Below are positions 11,201 to 20,929 of a DNA stretch of 64,000 nt, piece by piece. Positions within the stretch are counted from its first letter, which is position 1; each line of letters starts with the position of its first letter. The DNA comes from Pomphorhynchus laevis (taxonomy: Eukaryota > Acanthocephala > Palaeacanthocephala > Echinorhynchida > Pomphorhynchidae), in contig WNNJ02001986.1 of assembly GCA_012934845.2 (NCBI GenBank), positions 102,910 through 166,909 on the forward strand, in the 5' to 3' direction. The position numbers were made by a program, and so were the translations under genes. Under the pieces are notes generated by a model. That model was not told where the DNA came from and did no database searches. It saw only the letters and a program-made list of their open reading frames with translations.

Positions 11201-14200
11201 TTATTAAGTCTATTATTAATAGGCTTATTAATATTTATAAGAGTCTTGGTAGAGATTTGGCTCATCATTCGTAGATGCTTGCACCTGCTGAATGCTGAGA
11301 GACATTTTATATTTGGCATACCTGGATGTCTCGAGATGCGTTTTCTCTCTAAAAGAAAAAATCATTCATGATTAAAAACCAAGGCTTATCAATCTCATTT
11401 TAACAAGATTCTCGATCATTGTGATCAGAAACTAGTTCTTAAACATGATGCTGATCTGAGGTTGTAGTATATCACGCTGTCGTTTTCCAGATGCAGCTTT
11501 ATCTCAATTCGTATAATATAGTGATTAAGATATTAAGTAACTTTTTATTTTGTTAGTATCTTATCTTATATTATTGTTCAATTCAATATTGAATAATTGG
11601 AAATATTATTTATATTGAATTAATATATTATATATATTGCATCAATATATTTCGAGTAAACCGTTAAATTATAAAACAGGATTTTCATTCGAAAAGAACT
11701 TCTACATGAAAAGTCTATGATAATCCAAAACAATTGCGAAATCCCTTTACATGTGGAAGTACGCTTCTTTCGTATACACTATATGCTTCAAATGATATTC
11801 TTAATTAATTTATGCAAAATGCAGCCTTAATCGCAAATTTGAATGTTTTAAATGATTAAAAACGAATAAAAACAGAAAATCTAAACATTTAGAGTATCAA
11901 CAAATTAAACATTAATATTGGCTATTACATTTTATATTCAACAGATATTGAACGTTGTCATTGACATTACTGTAACTCTGATAATTGTCTGTTTTGGTGA
12001 TAAGTATATTACATTTTCCAATGAACCGATTATTATCTAAACTTCTTACACAAAAAGTGGTTTGATACTGTAAAATGTGGTTTAAGATCATTTCGCCTAT
12101 TTAGACGAGAAAACCCTAATGATTTTGATTATTTAAACATAACTTCTGGAAGAACGTTTACGGTATACTATTCCATACTATAGAATATAATGAAGCCCAA
12201 CACATTGTTACAACTATATGGTAATTTCACTTTTGCTAAAGCTATCGAAAATTACATTAAGTCTTCGAGAATCTTGACCATAGTTTTTCAATAATTTTTA
12301 ATGATAAATATTTAATAGTATTTATTTAGATAATATTAAATGTAAGGAAAATTACTCAAGTGGCAAAACATATTAAAACTTTGAGTTTTATAGTGTTAAT
12401 TAACTAAATTGTTATTGCTTATCCTCAGTGCAAATGAATTACAACTTTTTTAAATTTCAATAAATTAATAATATATAATACGTAAGCGTAATAAACTGCT
12501 TTAAATTTGCATCACAAATTTAAAGACAACGCATCGGTCCCTTATCTACTATTCAATAAACATTAAATATTGAATAATCAAGATTTGCTTTGTGTCAAAG
12601 TGAACTTTCGTTAGGTTGATGGACATTATATACACGAGAAATTTATTGTTGAAAAAGCGCAAGATTTCAACGTTAGCGTTTTTATCAAGAAAAAATAAAA
12701 TAACACAACAAACATATATACACAACACTGATTTAATCTATTAAATTAAATTTATATATTTAATCTAGACAAGATTTTTTTTGTAAAAATGTGCAAGCTT
12801 CCGACGATAGCGTCCTTATTAAGATTGATAAAAAAGCTATCGTCGAAAGCTTGCACTTTTCCTACATTAAATTTCTCTCTGTCTATAATGTCCATCAACC
12901 TCATAAAAATTAAGGATTGACTAAGCAATCATTTCGACCACTATTTACAATGATATTTTTTAAATGTATAAAATTTGACATACTAGTTTTCCCTGATGGA
13001 ATAAATAGATTTGTTTTCTCAAATTCCAGTCTTTGATCACGCATATTGATTGACGTCGTTAGTAACTGTCTTGGAGAAAACTGATTGCTCTCTGAAATGA
13101 TAAAAAGCATATAAATAATTCAAAGAGTGACAATCTTGCAATTAAATATATTATTTTTATAGAAATATTGATGATATTTATATCAGATAAATGCAATTTA
13201 CTTATCATTTTAGTCTACAATTTCTGTAAAACATGATTTGATTAAACAAGCGATACAATAAAACATAGAACGAATAAAAAATTAAATTTAAACATTAAAT
13301 TTAAAAATTAAATTAAATACAATAGAATTTCGATGTGCTTTTTTAAAGAATAAATTTTTATCAACGAACTATTTAAATTGCAAATGTATAAGATAACTGT
13401 CAATTCGATTGCTTAAACAACAAAAACTTTTTTATTGTTTTTATTAAGTAATTCTTTTAGAAAAAAGTATTGCTCAATGCAGGGGTTCCCAAACTGGAAG
13501 TCTCAACTCCCAATTTATCATTGTAGTTTAATTTATGGATAATATAAAAACACATATCTATAAAAATCATTCCTTGTAAATTATGTTGGGTTATATTATT
13601 TAAAGGGAGTCACCAAAACATATATTGCGTTTAGGAGAAAATTCATTTTTTTTGTCTATTCTAAAAATTATTTTGTAGAGTTAATACTGAAATAGTGTTT
13701 TATACCAGTATTAATTTCGATTACATTGCAATATTTTTTAAAGTGTGCTTTAATTGCTTTAAGTATTTTATTCATATAGACAGAAAGTGGTTTTAATGTA
13801 CATTTAAAAGCACTACATATGAATCTAGGTTTTATTGGATTTTTATGCAATTTTGGATACCAATATACAATAGGTATAGTTTTATTATCTGATTCAACCT
13901 TTATACCCTTTTTATCCATTATAGAACAGTGACTTGTAAGTGTATCTAATTCAACCTTTATACCCTTTTTATCCATTATAGAACAGTGACTTAAAGAGTT
14001 GCTCAAACATGGTTCGAAGAAATAACGAATTCATTACAACCGCCACCACCGCGGCCGCGAATACATCAACCGAATCGGAAGATAGTGGTCACAGCAACGC
14101 TCATGGATCGCATGAACATGATAGCGAAGAATATCAGCGATCACAAAGAAATAACTAAAAAGTACAGTAATAAGCCGGAGCTTACAAAATCCTTGCCGAT

Positions 14201-16436
14201 CGGTGAGGATTTAGAATCTGATCAATCATTATAGTTATTTACAAAATATAGACAGCATGTTCTTACTTGTAATAATTGTTTCAAAACTCAACTCACTATG
14301 TTCATATGTTGGATTTACATTTAAATCATTAGAATTAACTTCTTTCTAGCTTTATCAATAGTTGTTATTATATAGTTATCCGTTAATTTAGTAAGTTCTG
14401 TATACATATCTTTATTAATTTGATCTTTCCTTTTATAATTGTTTGTTATTTTCATTTTTTCTCTAATATGAAGACAAAAATGCATTATGTTTCTAGAATG
14501 TTTCTAATATTATCGTTACATATTGATTTCAATACTTTATTATAATTACAAATTTTTCGTCCTAATGGTGGTAGGGGTTTATACCTTATTTTAGGAATAT
14601 ATTTACTTAAATCTGACCCTATTATTTCTTTACTTTTAGAATTATTTAAAAGTCCGGCTATATTTATGTTATCTATACATTTATTAATGAAGTTTATGGT
14701 TAATGTATATTTTCTATTGTTATTATTTACATTTATTGTACGATTATAGTATTTTGTATTACAATAACTGTCTATTATACAACTTAGCCTATCATATTCG
14801 TTAATTAATTTTTGATTTATTGAACATATGATATCTTTAGAAAAACTTCTTATATTTACATAAAGATCTTTTAGCTTATTATCACTTAAAAATTGTTTTA
14901 ATATTTCTAATTGTTCATTTATATACATATCTTTTTTAATATTTTTAACTCTATTTTTCCTATTCCTTTTATCACCATGACTTCTTGGTTTGCGTTTAAC
15001 CGGATTATTATAATATAGTTGTTTATTATGTATTATACTACTTCTGCCAATTCCTTGTACCACGTCATTCAATCCTAATGGGTACATGGAATTAAGCGTT
15101 TTAATCCAAAAATCTTCTTTTTCTAATAGTTTTTGATTTAATATTGACTTATTTTCTTCAATAATATGTTCTAAAATAAATAATTTACAGTTTTTAATAT
15201 CATGTCCTATTAATCTCATATGTTTATAAAATATAGTTTGACTATTATGCTGTATATTATATATGTGTTGCCTAAACCTAGTTTTTAACATTTGATATGT
15301 TTTTCCTATATATTGCAATCCACATGTACATTGTATTAGATACACTACACCTGCGGTATTGCAGTTACAATTATCATTAATATTTAATCAAAAACATTTG
15401 TTTGTCGTATTACTTACAATATAATTATTATTTATGAAATCACAAACTATACAATTTTTCTGTTACATTTTAAGATCTAAAATTAAAATCATTAGTACTT
15501 ACGTATTTTTCCAATCTGATGAGTACATGTAACTTTTAAATCATAATTTTTAACGTTGCATTTTCGGTGTCGCCACCTAGTTTAGTTGACTCAGACTAAA
15601 CTTACAACGGGCCATCCAGCAGCATCTGACAGGGGGCTGCCCTGCTTAAGGCGGTTGCAGGCTGGAACAAGATCTATAAAGATCTACCACCTTCACTCTA
15701 CGCGCTACACGACCTAGCTATTGACCATTACCTGGTCTCTTCAACGTGATCATGTGAAGCAGCATACATTTTAATGTGTAAACATCTTGGGATGCAAACT
15801 TCTCCCTTTTTGTTTCCACAGCCTAATACTTACAAGTGAGATATGTTTCTTAAAATAGTGTTATGTTAGATAAAGTGATACTGTAAAGCTCGGTTGCGCC
15901 AAACAGTCATGGCCAAAAGCCTAGCCTCAAATTGTGCGAAGGAATGTGCTTGAATGAAATTAATAATCAATCAATATTTTGAAATGCACAGGCGTAACTA
16001 ATTGATTGCAAAAAATAATATCGATATTTATGATAGTGATACAATAATTTTGTATTCAAGAATTTTATTTTATTAATTAAATAGCCATAATTTACTTTTC
16101 ACTTATTATGACCTTAAAAATATTAGTTAAACTCACTTAAATAATATAACCGCGGTCATATACAAATCTTACAAACCTGTATTATTACGTTGATCACTTG
16201 AGCGTGACTCCTATGAATATAAGAACATTGTGTTATTATAATTTAACTCTAAAGTAATCAACATCAAAATATGCTTCTCTTCTCTGTGGGCATAGATCTT
16301 GGTCAGAATCGTCTTCATATCTTCGTTCGAGAAACTTTAATTTCTAAAAATTTATCGAATTTGGAATTATTGACAGCGTTTCTCCTACCTGTTTAAATTG
16401 TTCGTCAATTTGTCTAATATTAGAGCGATTATCCAT
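5290..16436 (-). CDS. CC2D2A: CC2D2A-like ciliary transition-zone protein (N-terminal half, multi-exon)
   Basis: CC2D2A is a coiled-coil/C2 protein of the MKS module of the ciliary transition zone. Inferred exons: 16389-16436 (start MDNRSNIRQID), 16263-16343, 12984-13091, 11322-11348 (27-nt microexon), 10741-10886, 7636-7698 (weakest), 7317-7451, 6132-6365, 5606-5662, 5492-5559, 5290-5430. Most have AG/GT borders and join in phase; between exons 2 and 3 the phase fits only with an alternative acceptor or a missed exon, and the exon 2 donor (GTTGAT) is weak. Recognisable blocks are RLEFEKTNLFIPSGKT, the IDLSLKEFEIFYHPLWSEEH segment (human: D-ISGLIFTHHPCFSREH) and WKKILALREKQGFTCTP (human: WKEMKSLREFQRFTNTP). 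The last codons run VTK then TAA, but the same bases form a GTAAAT donor, so the C2 and peptidase-like parts probably lie further left or outside the window. Introns contain many mobile elements. Confidence 0.72.
5700..6085 (+). mobile_element. 5'-truncated LINE 3' end (CR1/L2-like)
   Basis: In a minus-strand intron, the plus strand encodes the C-terminus of a CR1/L2/Jockey-group ORF2: LPFLDDTRPTSL followed by SFLVAASLAWNQLPLDVR and FKHLLRSHLLDT then a stop. The 3'UTR ends with a perfect hairpin (GCGTGC-GCTG-GCACGC) and AAATAAATCTG. GC content is far above the surroundings. The element lies within the CC2D2A-like gene, between exons 6132-6365 and 5606-5662. Confidence 0.75.
6910..8590. repeat. 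Diverged ~54-bp direct repeats (intronic)
   Basis: Segments at about 6910-6963 and 8535-8590 share TGTGATCATAT.GGTAAAC and TTGTTCTTGATTAAAG. A second repeated unit, with TTTGTTATCAATTGCA and GAATTCTTTTAA, occurs near 8647-8720 and 9850-9920. A third, GATGATGAGGCAGCATCG, is at about 9521-9538 and 10088-10105. These look like remains of a family of unclassified repeats inside introns of the CC2D2A-like gene. Confidence 0.5.
7775..8285 (-). mobile_element. PLE pseudo-LTR, tandem pair
   Basis: The terminal motif of the local PLE (ACTGAGTCTACGTATTTTA, here diverged) occurs at about 7780 and again at 8110. Each is followed by the AT-rich body and the TTTTATGAATTGACTAATAAATAAC block. Between them is a decayed copy of the structured segment (7976-8078). 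No RT sequence is attached, so this is a pair of terminal repeats without an internal region, like a solo LTR. Confidence 0.65.
8827..8864. repeat. Perfect 16-bp hairpin
   Basis: The arms TGACTTTTGAATGATA and TATCATTCAAAAGTCA are perfectly complementary around a 6-nt loop (TTTGTG). It is intronic to the CC2D2A-like gene and is not followed by a T-tract or any RNA-gene signal. Confidence 0.85.
8890..9145. repeat. Decayed PLE terminal fragment joined to unidentified repeat DNA
   Basis: Positions 8901-8945 still resemble the PLE structured segment (GAGCCGAAGCATGATAACAT, then CAGTCCTCCTG). The next ~200 bp are less AT-rich and resemble the remains of an old transposon, but no domain can be read through them. 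Confidence 0.35.
12613..12904. mobile_element. MITE-like element with ~35-bp terminal inverted repeats
   Basis: The left end GGTTGATGGACATTATA and the right end TATAATGTCCATCAACC are inverted repeats that extend ~35 bp with few mismatches. Near the right end is a second inverted repeat (12791-12811 with 12835-12855, 20 of 21 positions paired, 23-nt loop). No coding capacity is present and no clear target duplication was found. It is intronic to the CC2D2A-like gene. Confidence 0.6.
13478..13660. mobile_element. hAT-type left end, truncated
   Basis: CAGGGGTTCCCAAACTGG is the well-known terminal sequence of a hAT family. No matching right end was found. The sequence runs directly into the PLE RT fragment, so the element appears cut off by, or was used as target of, the PLE. 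Confidence 0.5.
13660..15480 (-). mobile_element. Naiad-type Penelope-like element: GIY-YIG endonuclease upstream of RT
   Basis: On the minus strand the first domain read is a GIY-YIG endonuclease (from ~15350: GVVYLIQCTCGLQYIGKT), with the C-x-C and two-His pattern (FRQH; FYKHMRL) typical of PLE nucleases. The frame then continues ~190 residues past the nuclease through a linker with FINKCIDNI and the IRYKPLPPLGRKICNYNKV block, to 14485. Downstream, at 13668-13990, comes the first part of a PLE reverse transcriptase: YWYPKLHKNPIKPRFICSAF and NKILKAIK. Endonuclease before RT is the permuted order reported for Naiad PLEs; canonical PLEs carry it at the C-terminus. A short internal duplication (SHCSIMDKKGIKVE twice) and a 240-bp foreign insert lie between the parts. 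The copy is broken. It sits in an intron of the CC2D2A-like gene. Confidence 0.75.
13996..14235 (+). pseudogene. 240-bp copy of the 3' coding end of the RLE-LINE tail ORF
   Basis: This stretch is ~97% identical to 51795-52036, beginning AGAGTTGCTCAAACATGG and ending CATTATA. It is embedded, on the opposite strand, within the Naiad copy. A 2-bp loss relative to the 52-kb copy shifts its frame, so it is not coding. It covers neither the LINE domains nor sequence beyond the stop codon of the parent. Confidence 0.9.
15560..15925 (+). mobile_element. Probable LINE 3' fragment, unclassified
   Basis: The sequence is GC-richer than its surroundings and has a frame reading ALLKAVAGWNKIYKDLPPSL, which resembles the C-terminal W-N-x-L/I-P-x-x-L signature of CR1/L2-like ORF2 proteins. 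It is preceded by a 7-bp stem hairpin (AGTTTAG...CTAAACT). No other domain remains. Confidence 0.35.
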
Positions 16437-17009
16437 TTTTCTATATACAAATTTATAATTGTATCTCAATTATAGTAGCGATTTAAGTTTGAATGAAACT
16501 ATTATGTGATAAAATAATTATTTATGTAATTATTTACTACGAAAATGGTTGAGTTTGTGATAATTAAAAAGCTTTTAACTGGCTATCTCACTTGCTTAAC
16601 CTTGTGTATTTTATAAAAACGATTTATACCATATAAAATGATAATTTAAATTCTAACTTATAAATTCTTTTATTTATTTGTAATTGATTTACTAAATTAC
16701 AATTTTTACTCTCTTTAAGGAAATGTTGATTATTTTAATATTATATATTAATTATATATAGAAATCATATTTATTATTTTAAAGAATTGACTTATTATCT
16801 TGAATTTCCTCTAAGTGAAAATGTATAATAAATATGTACAAGGTGTTAGTTAAAAAAAGTGTAGAAATTATGTATAAATGTTTTATGACAAATATATCCA
16901 ACGAGGTTGAATGCACGTTGGTATACGATAGAATTCATTCGACAATTAAGATAATTGATTTTAAACGTGCGAGTGTAGAAGATTTGGTTTTATAAATAAC
17001 TGGTGTTAC

Positions 17010-17915
17010 ATTGAAATGGGATACTCTAAAGTTTTAAAAAGCAGACTGCTTAAAATTAGTACAAAAACAAAAACCCGGTTAACTGATTTGATTCTTTTAC
17101 TAAATATACGTATTCTTTACAACTAATGGTGACGTAAATACGAAAGAATTAACTTTACTTTTTAAGTATTACAACGAACAGGAAAGTTTAAACCTGCATT
17201 CTTTGTTACAACCTTCGTCGGGAAGCTTTACCCGGAATGCGTCTACCACAGCTTTATCGATCCAATGAGGCGTTTTGAGCTTAGTCTACTAATCACTGCA
17301 TGTTGGTCTCATCAGTGTGGCCATGTATTACACAACTTCGACAGTACTTGATCCTCAGTAAACCTCTAAAGGAAATCGCAAAGCGCACGCTTCTCCACCG
17401 GTTACCAGCCTTACATCTGGTCACCCGAGTTCATCTGCTTAGTGAATTCCTTTTAGAGTTTTACTAAGGATCAAGTACTGTTGAAGTTGTGTAACTACAG
17501 GGCCACATTGATGAGTTTACCTTGTAGTGATGAGCAGATATAGTTCAGGTCATTACGCCCTTTATTGGGGGATAGCCGTCTGTCGAAGGCGCATTCCGGG
17601 TTAAACTTCATGACGAAAGTTGTAAACACGCATGTAGTTTAAAATTTCATGTGCCATTCGACATTAGTTGATCCTTAGTAAATCTCTAAAAGGAAATCGC
17701 TAAGCGCACGCTTTTTCACAAATTACCAGCCTTACATTTGATACGGTTAGCGTAAGCAGTGAATTCACAGGACAGCACGTGTGCTATCGCTCCTTCCTTC
17801 AACAGCTTATAATAACGTTATTTTTGAAGTGTTATGTTTCAACGGGATACTCTAAAAAGCAGCTTTAAGTTTGTATAACTGATTTGATTCTTTTACTAAA
17901 TATACGTCAATGACT
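17010..17915. mobile_element. Fold-back element flanked by direct repeats
   Basis: The outer direct repeats (about 17010-17112 and 17835-17912) share GGGATACTCTAAA, AAGCAG and AACTGATTTGATTC followed by TTTTACTAAATATACGT. Between them is an imperfect palindrome of ~425 bp: the left arm from ~17207 (TTACAACCTTCGTC) pairs with the right arm ending ~17632, and the best-matched part is ACAACTTC.ACAGTACTTGATCC at 17323-17345 and 17473-17500. A third, direct copy of the arm begins at ~17655. No coding frame was recognised. It may be a fold-back DNA transposon or a rearranged SINE cluster. Confidence 0.5.
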
Positions 17916-18017
17916 TGTAAAAAAGACTATTTAATCTTCTAACCGCATTAAAATTCATTATACTTGCAATTGTAGTTAGATATATTAATTGCGCTTTTAA
18001 CAGATATATATATATAA

Positions 18018-18049
18018 AATAGCTCTTTTTAGTGTATGAAAGAGCTATT
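18018..18049. repeat. 11-bp perfect hairpin
   Basis: The arms AATAGCTCTTT and AAAGAGCTATT surround a 10-nt loop. Nearby, at 18361-18388, is another perfect 10-bp hairpin (TTTAGCTGCT / AGCAGCTAAA, 8-nt loop). Confidence 0.75.
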
Positions 18050-18655
18050 CAGAAACTTTAAGATTTCAAATACCTTTTCAGCTTGAAATTTATTTTCAAG
18101 AAATAGTTTGAGAAACTAAATAATTCATGATTATCAGTATCACTATTTTTATATCATATCTTTCATACTTATCAATGTGACATCGATAGTAAATGATAAA
18201 ATAAATCTTATCATATCAAATATCTTATCACAGTTTTATCTAATCTTGAGTATTTTTTCAAAAATTCTAGATTATATTTATTAAACGAAATTAATGAAAC
18301 ATAAATGATAAAACATTGGCAAAAGTCATTTCGATATCATCACATTTAAAATCTTCACGGTTTAGCTGCTGCATCAGAAGCAGCTAAACTATCTGCATCA
18401 GAAGCATAAAAATAAACCTCATTCCATTTCAGAAATATAAAAATATCTGTTTCTTATGATGCTTTTAACTTAAACGATGATTTTGGTATTTTTGAGAAGG
18501 ATCATTAAAATGCTTTTTTATTTTTATATTTTTTCTATAACAAACTAATATAAAATATCGAAATATGCACAATCCAAATATAAAAATAAAAAATATATAA
18601 AAAATAAATAAGTATTTCATTGCTCCAAAATAGAAAATTTTAAAAATATGTATCA

Positions 18656-18742
18656 AGATCACTTGTTTCATAGGTGATTATGAAAGTAATCACTTATTTC
18701 ATTAGTGATTACGTTGGCATTTATTTCATAAATGCCAACGCC
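18656..18742. repeat. Three consecutive hairpins sharing a TTTCAT loop
   Basis: ATCACTTG-TTTCAT-AGGTGAT is followed by TAATCACT-TATTTCATT-AGTGATTA and then CGTTGGCATTTAT-TTC-ATAAATGCCAACG (13 bp, perfect). The three stems differ but the loop word is the same. The cluster abuts the LINE fragment at 18770. Confidence 0.8.
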
Positions 18743-18769
18743 CCTTCACAGCTCATCTTATCTACATTA

Positions 18770-18998
18770 TTTAGTAAATCCACAACTTCTATTTCGCTTC
18801 GCAGTCATTCTACAAAATCAAGATTATATGTTCCTCGTCATTTTTCGATCATCCTTTATTGAAAGGCCTAAATTGTTGAACAATCTTCCCTCAAATGTTA
18901 CTGCATCATCTTCATATGTACAATTAAAAAATGTTTATTTACATTTCTACGGAATCCTAATACAAGCCCACATTTTAGTGGGCTTGTAAGTGACTGAT
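18770..18998 (+). mobile_element. LINE 3' fragment (CR1/L2-like)
   Basis: The translation, reading across frames, contains RSHSTKSRLYVPRH, RPKLLNNLPSNV and the terminal region typical of CR1/L2 ORF2 C-termini. It ends in a perfect hairpin (ACAAGCCCAC-ATTTTA-GTGGGCTTGT), a 3'-end structure like that of the LINE at 5.7-6.1 kb. The element is broken and strongly 5'-truncated. Confidence 0.55.
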
Positions 18999-18999
18999 A

Positions 19000-20550
19000 G
19001 TCACATATGCCACTTAAAAACTTGTATCCTTCTTAATATAATTATTATATTGTAATTCGAATAATTTCTATTACTGTTTTATCATTTAAACAATTAATTA
19101 AAATTATTGAATATGGATAAAAACTTAAAACTATTTGAGATCAAAATAAACTATTTTTTATAAATTATATAAAAAGACAAAAACTTCAAAAGATTTATTT
19201 TACCTATAAAACTACAACTATACAATATAATTATTATATTGTAAATCTAATATTTTCTATTACTATTTTATCATTCAAAGAATTATTAAAAATAATTGAA
19301 TATGTCAGAAAACTCAAAATTATTTAAGATTAAAAATTATTCAAACAATTATTAAAAATAATTGAATATGGAAGAAAACTCAAAACTATTTGAGATCAAA
19401 ATAAACTATTTTTTTATAAATTTTATAAAAAGACACAAACTTTATCAAAAGAATTATAAAAACCATAAAAAACTATACAAATACATAATTGTTATATTAT
19501 AATTAGAATAATTTCTATTACTGTTTTATTGTTTAAACAATTAATTAAAATAATTGAATCAAAATTAGTTATTCTAAATTTTCATTTGTGCATTTAAAAT
19601 TCCTTGCCATTTGAATCCCCACAAATGTCATCGTTACATAATTCTAAAATTTAAAATGAAGTAAAAAGATATTGAAAAATGCTTACTTCATTTTCTAAAT
19701 AAAAATATTATAATATTAAATTTTTACAATTGGTTGCTACTATCCACGTAATCATCAATTAAATTGCAAAATAATTAATTTTATTGATTATTTTTTATTA
19801 ACTTTACATTCCGAGTGACATATTATTACCAAATTATTACTAAATTATAAAGAAAAATGTTGTTACACAAAAGTCACACAAAAACTATCTAGAGCCATAT
19901 AACTACATTAAAATTTAATTGACGAGAAAAATTAGCGTCGTCATTAAAATTTATCAAAATTCGTATGTAGCTTTAAAGTTACTAAATAGCTTGAAATACC
20001 TTTAAATATTTACTGCAAAAGAATATTTAAAAGTAAATTTTAAAAATTTACTTTCTAAGATTAAATTTACTTGTAAAAAATAAATTTATTTTTTAATAGT
20101 GAGTTAGAGTTTCAATAACTTTTAATTAATTTGATATTTTAATTTAAAAATAAATTTATTAGAATACGAATCTTATCCCATACGAATATTATCATTTTGA
20201 TAGATATCATAACATATTATTATATCAATACGAATCTTTTACTGGATACATTCCTTATTCATTAAGGATCGATTTGTGTTTTCAATTGAGTACCTCATTT
20301 CTGTTTTTATATGAACACCTTATATTTTTAGGGATGAAAATATGTTGAATTTCAACTACATTTCTAACTATTAAGGATAGAATTGCTTTTACATTAATAC
20401 TTTTACTGTAATGATATGCCGTCATATTTTAATAAACGCAATGGCGTTAAATATTTTTAATGTAGGAATTTAAAAAAATTTAATGCCATAACTTTTAATT
20501 TAAAAAATTAATTATTTTATACTGGAAATCAATTAATAGTTTTGTAGCAA
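19000..20550. repeat. AT-rich DNA with a locally repeated ~170-bp unit
   Basis: Related blocks carrying ATTGAATATG, AAACTCAAAA(C/T)TATTT and AGATCAAAATAAACTATTTT recur near 19110, 19290, 19365 and 19520 with divergence. No gene is visible in the rest of this interval. Confidence 0.45.
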
Positions 20551-20554
20551 ATCA

Positions 20555-20880
20555 AATCAGCTAACTGAGTCAACGTATTTTATATTATATATAAATTAAA
20601 AATAATACTAAAAATTAGAATTATTTCATAATAAATAATAAATAATTGTAATTAATTAATAATATAGAATTTATATAGAATTAATTAAATAATTAATAGA
20701 ATTTTAGAGAATTTAGATTTATATAAAGCAAGAATGAAAAAATGATGATAAATAAATATGTTATATAATATTATATATAATTTATATAAAGTTAAAATTA
20801 AAAATTAAAATTTAAAATAAAATTCAATGTTTATGAATCGACGAAGAAATAACATACGATGTATCAGAATAAGGTTAAAA
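20555..20880 (-). mobile_element. PLE pseudo-LTR, solo
   Basis: It starts at the PLE terminal motif (CAGCTAACTGAGTC, 20559) and runs through the AT-rich body to the TATCAGAATAAGG block at ~20870, without RT sequence or the structured segment. Confidence 0.6.
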
Positions 20881-20929
20881 ACGAGTGTTTTTATAATGTG
20901 GTAAATGCACACAGATTGTGTGCTTACAA

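Noticed and set aside
14485-15345. Host GIY-YIG nuclease gene (SLX1-like)
   Set aside because: The C-x-C insertion between GVVYLI and YIGKT, the His pattern and the adjoining PLE RT mark it as a retroelement nuclease.
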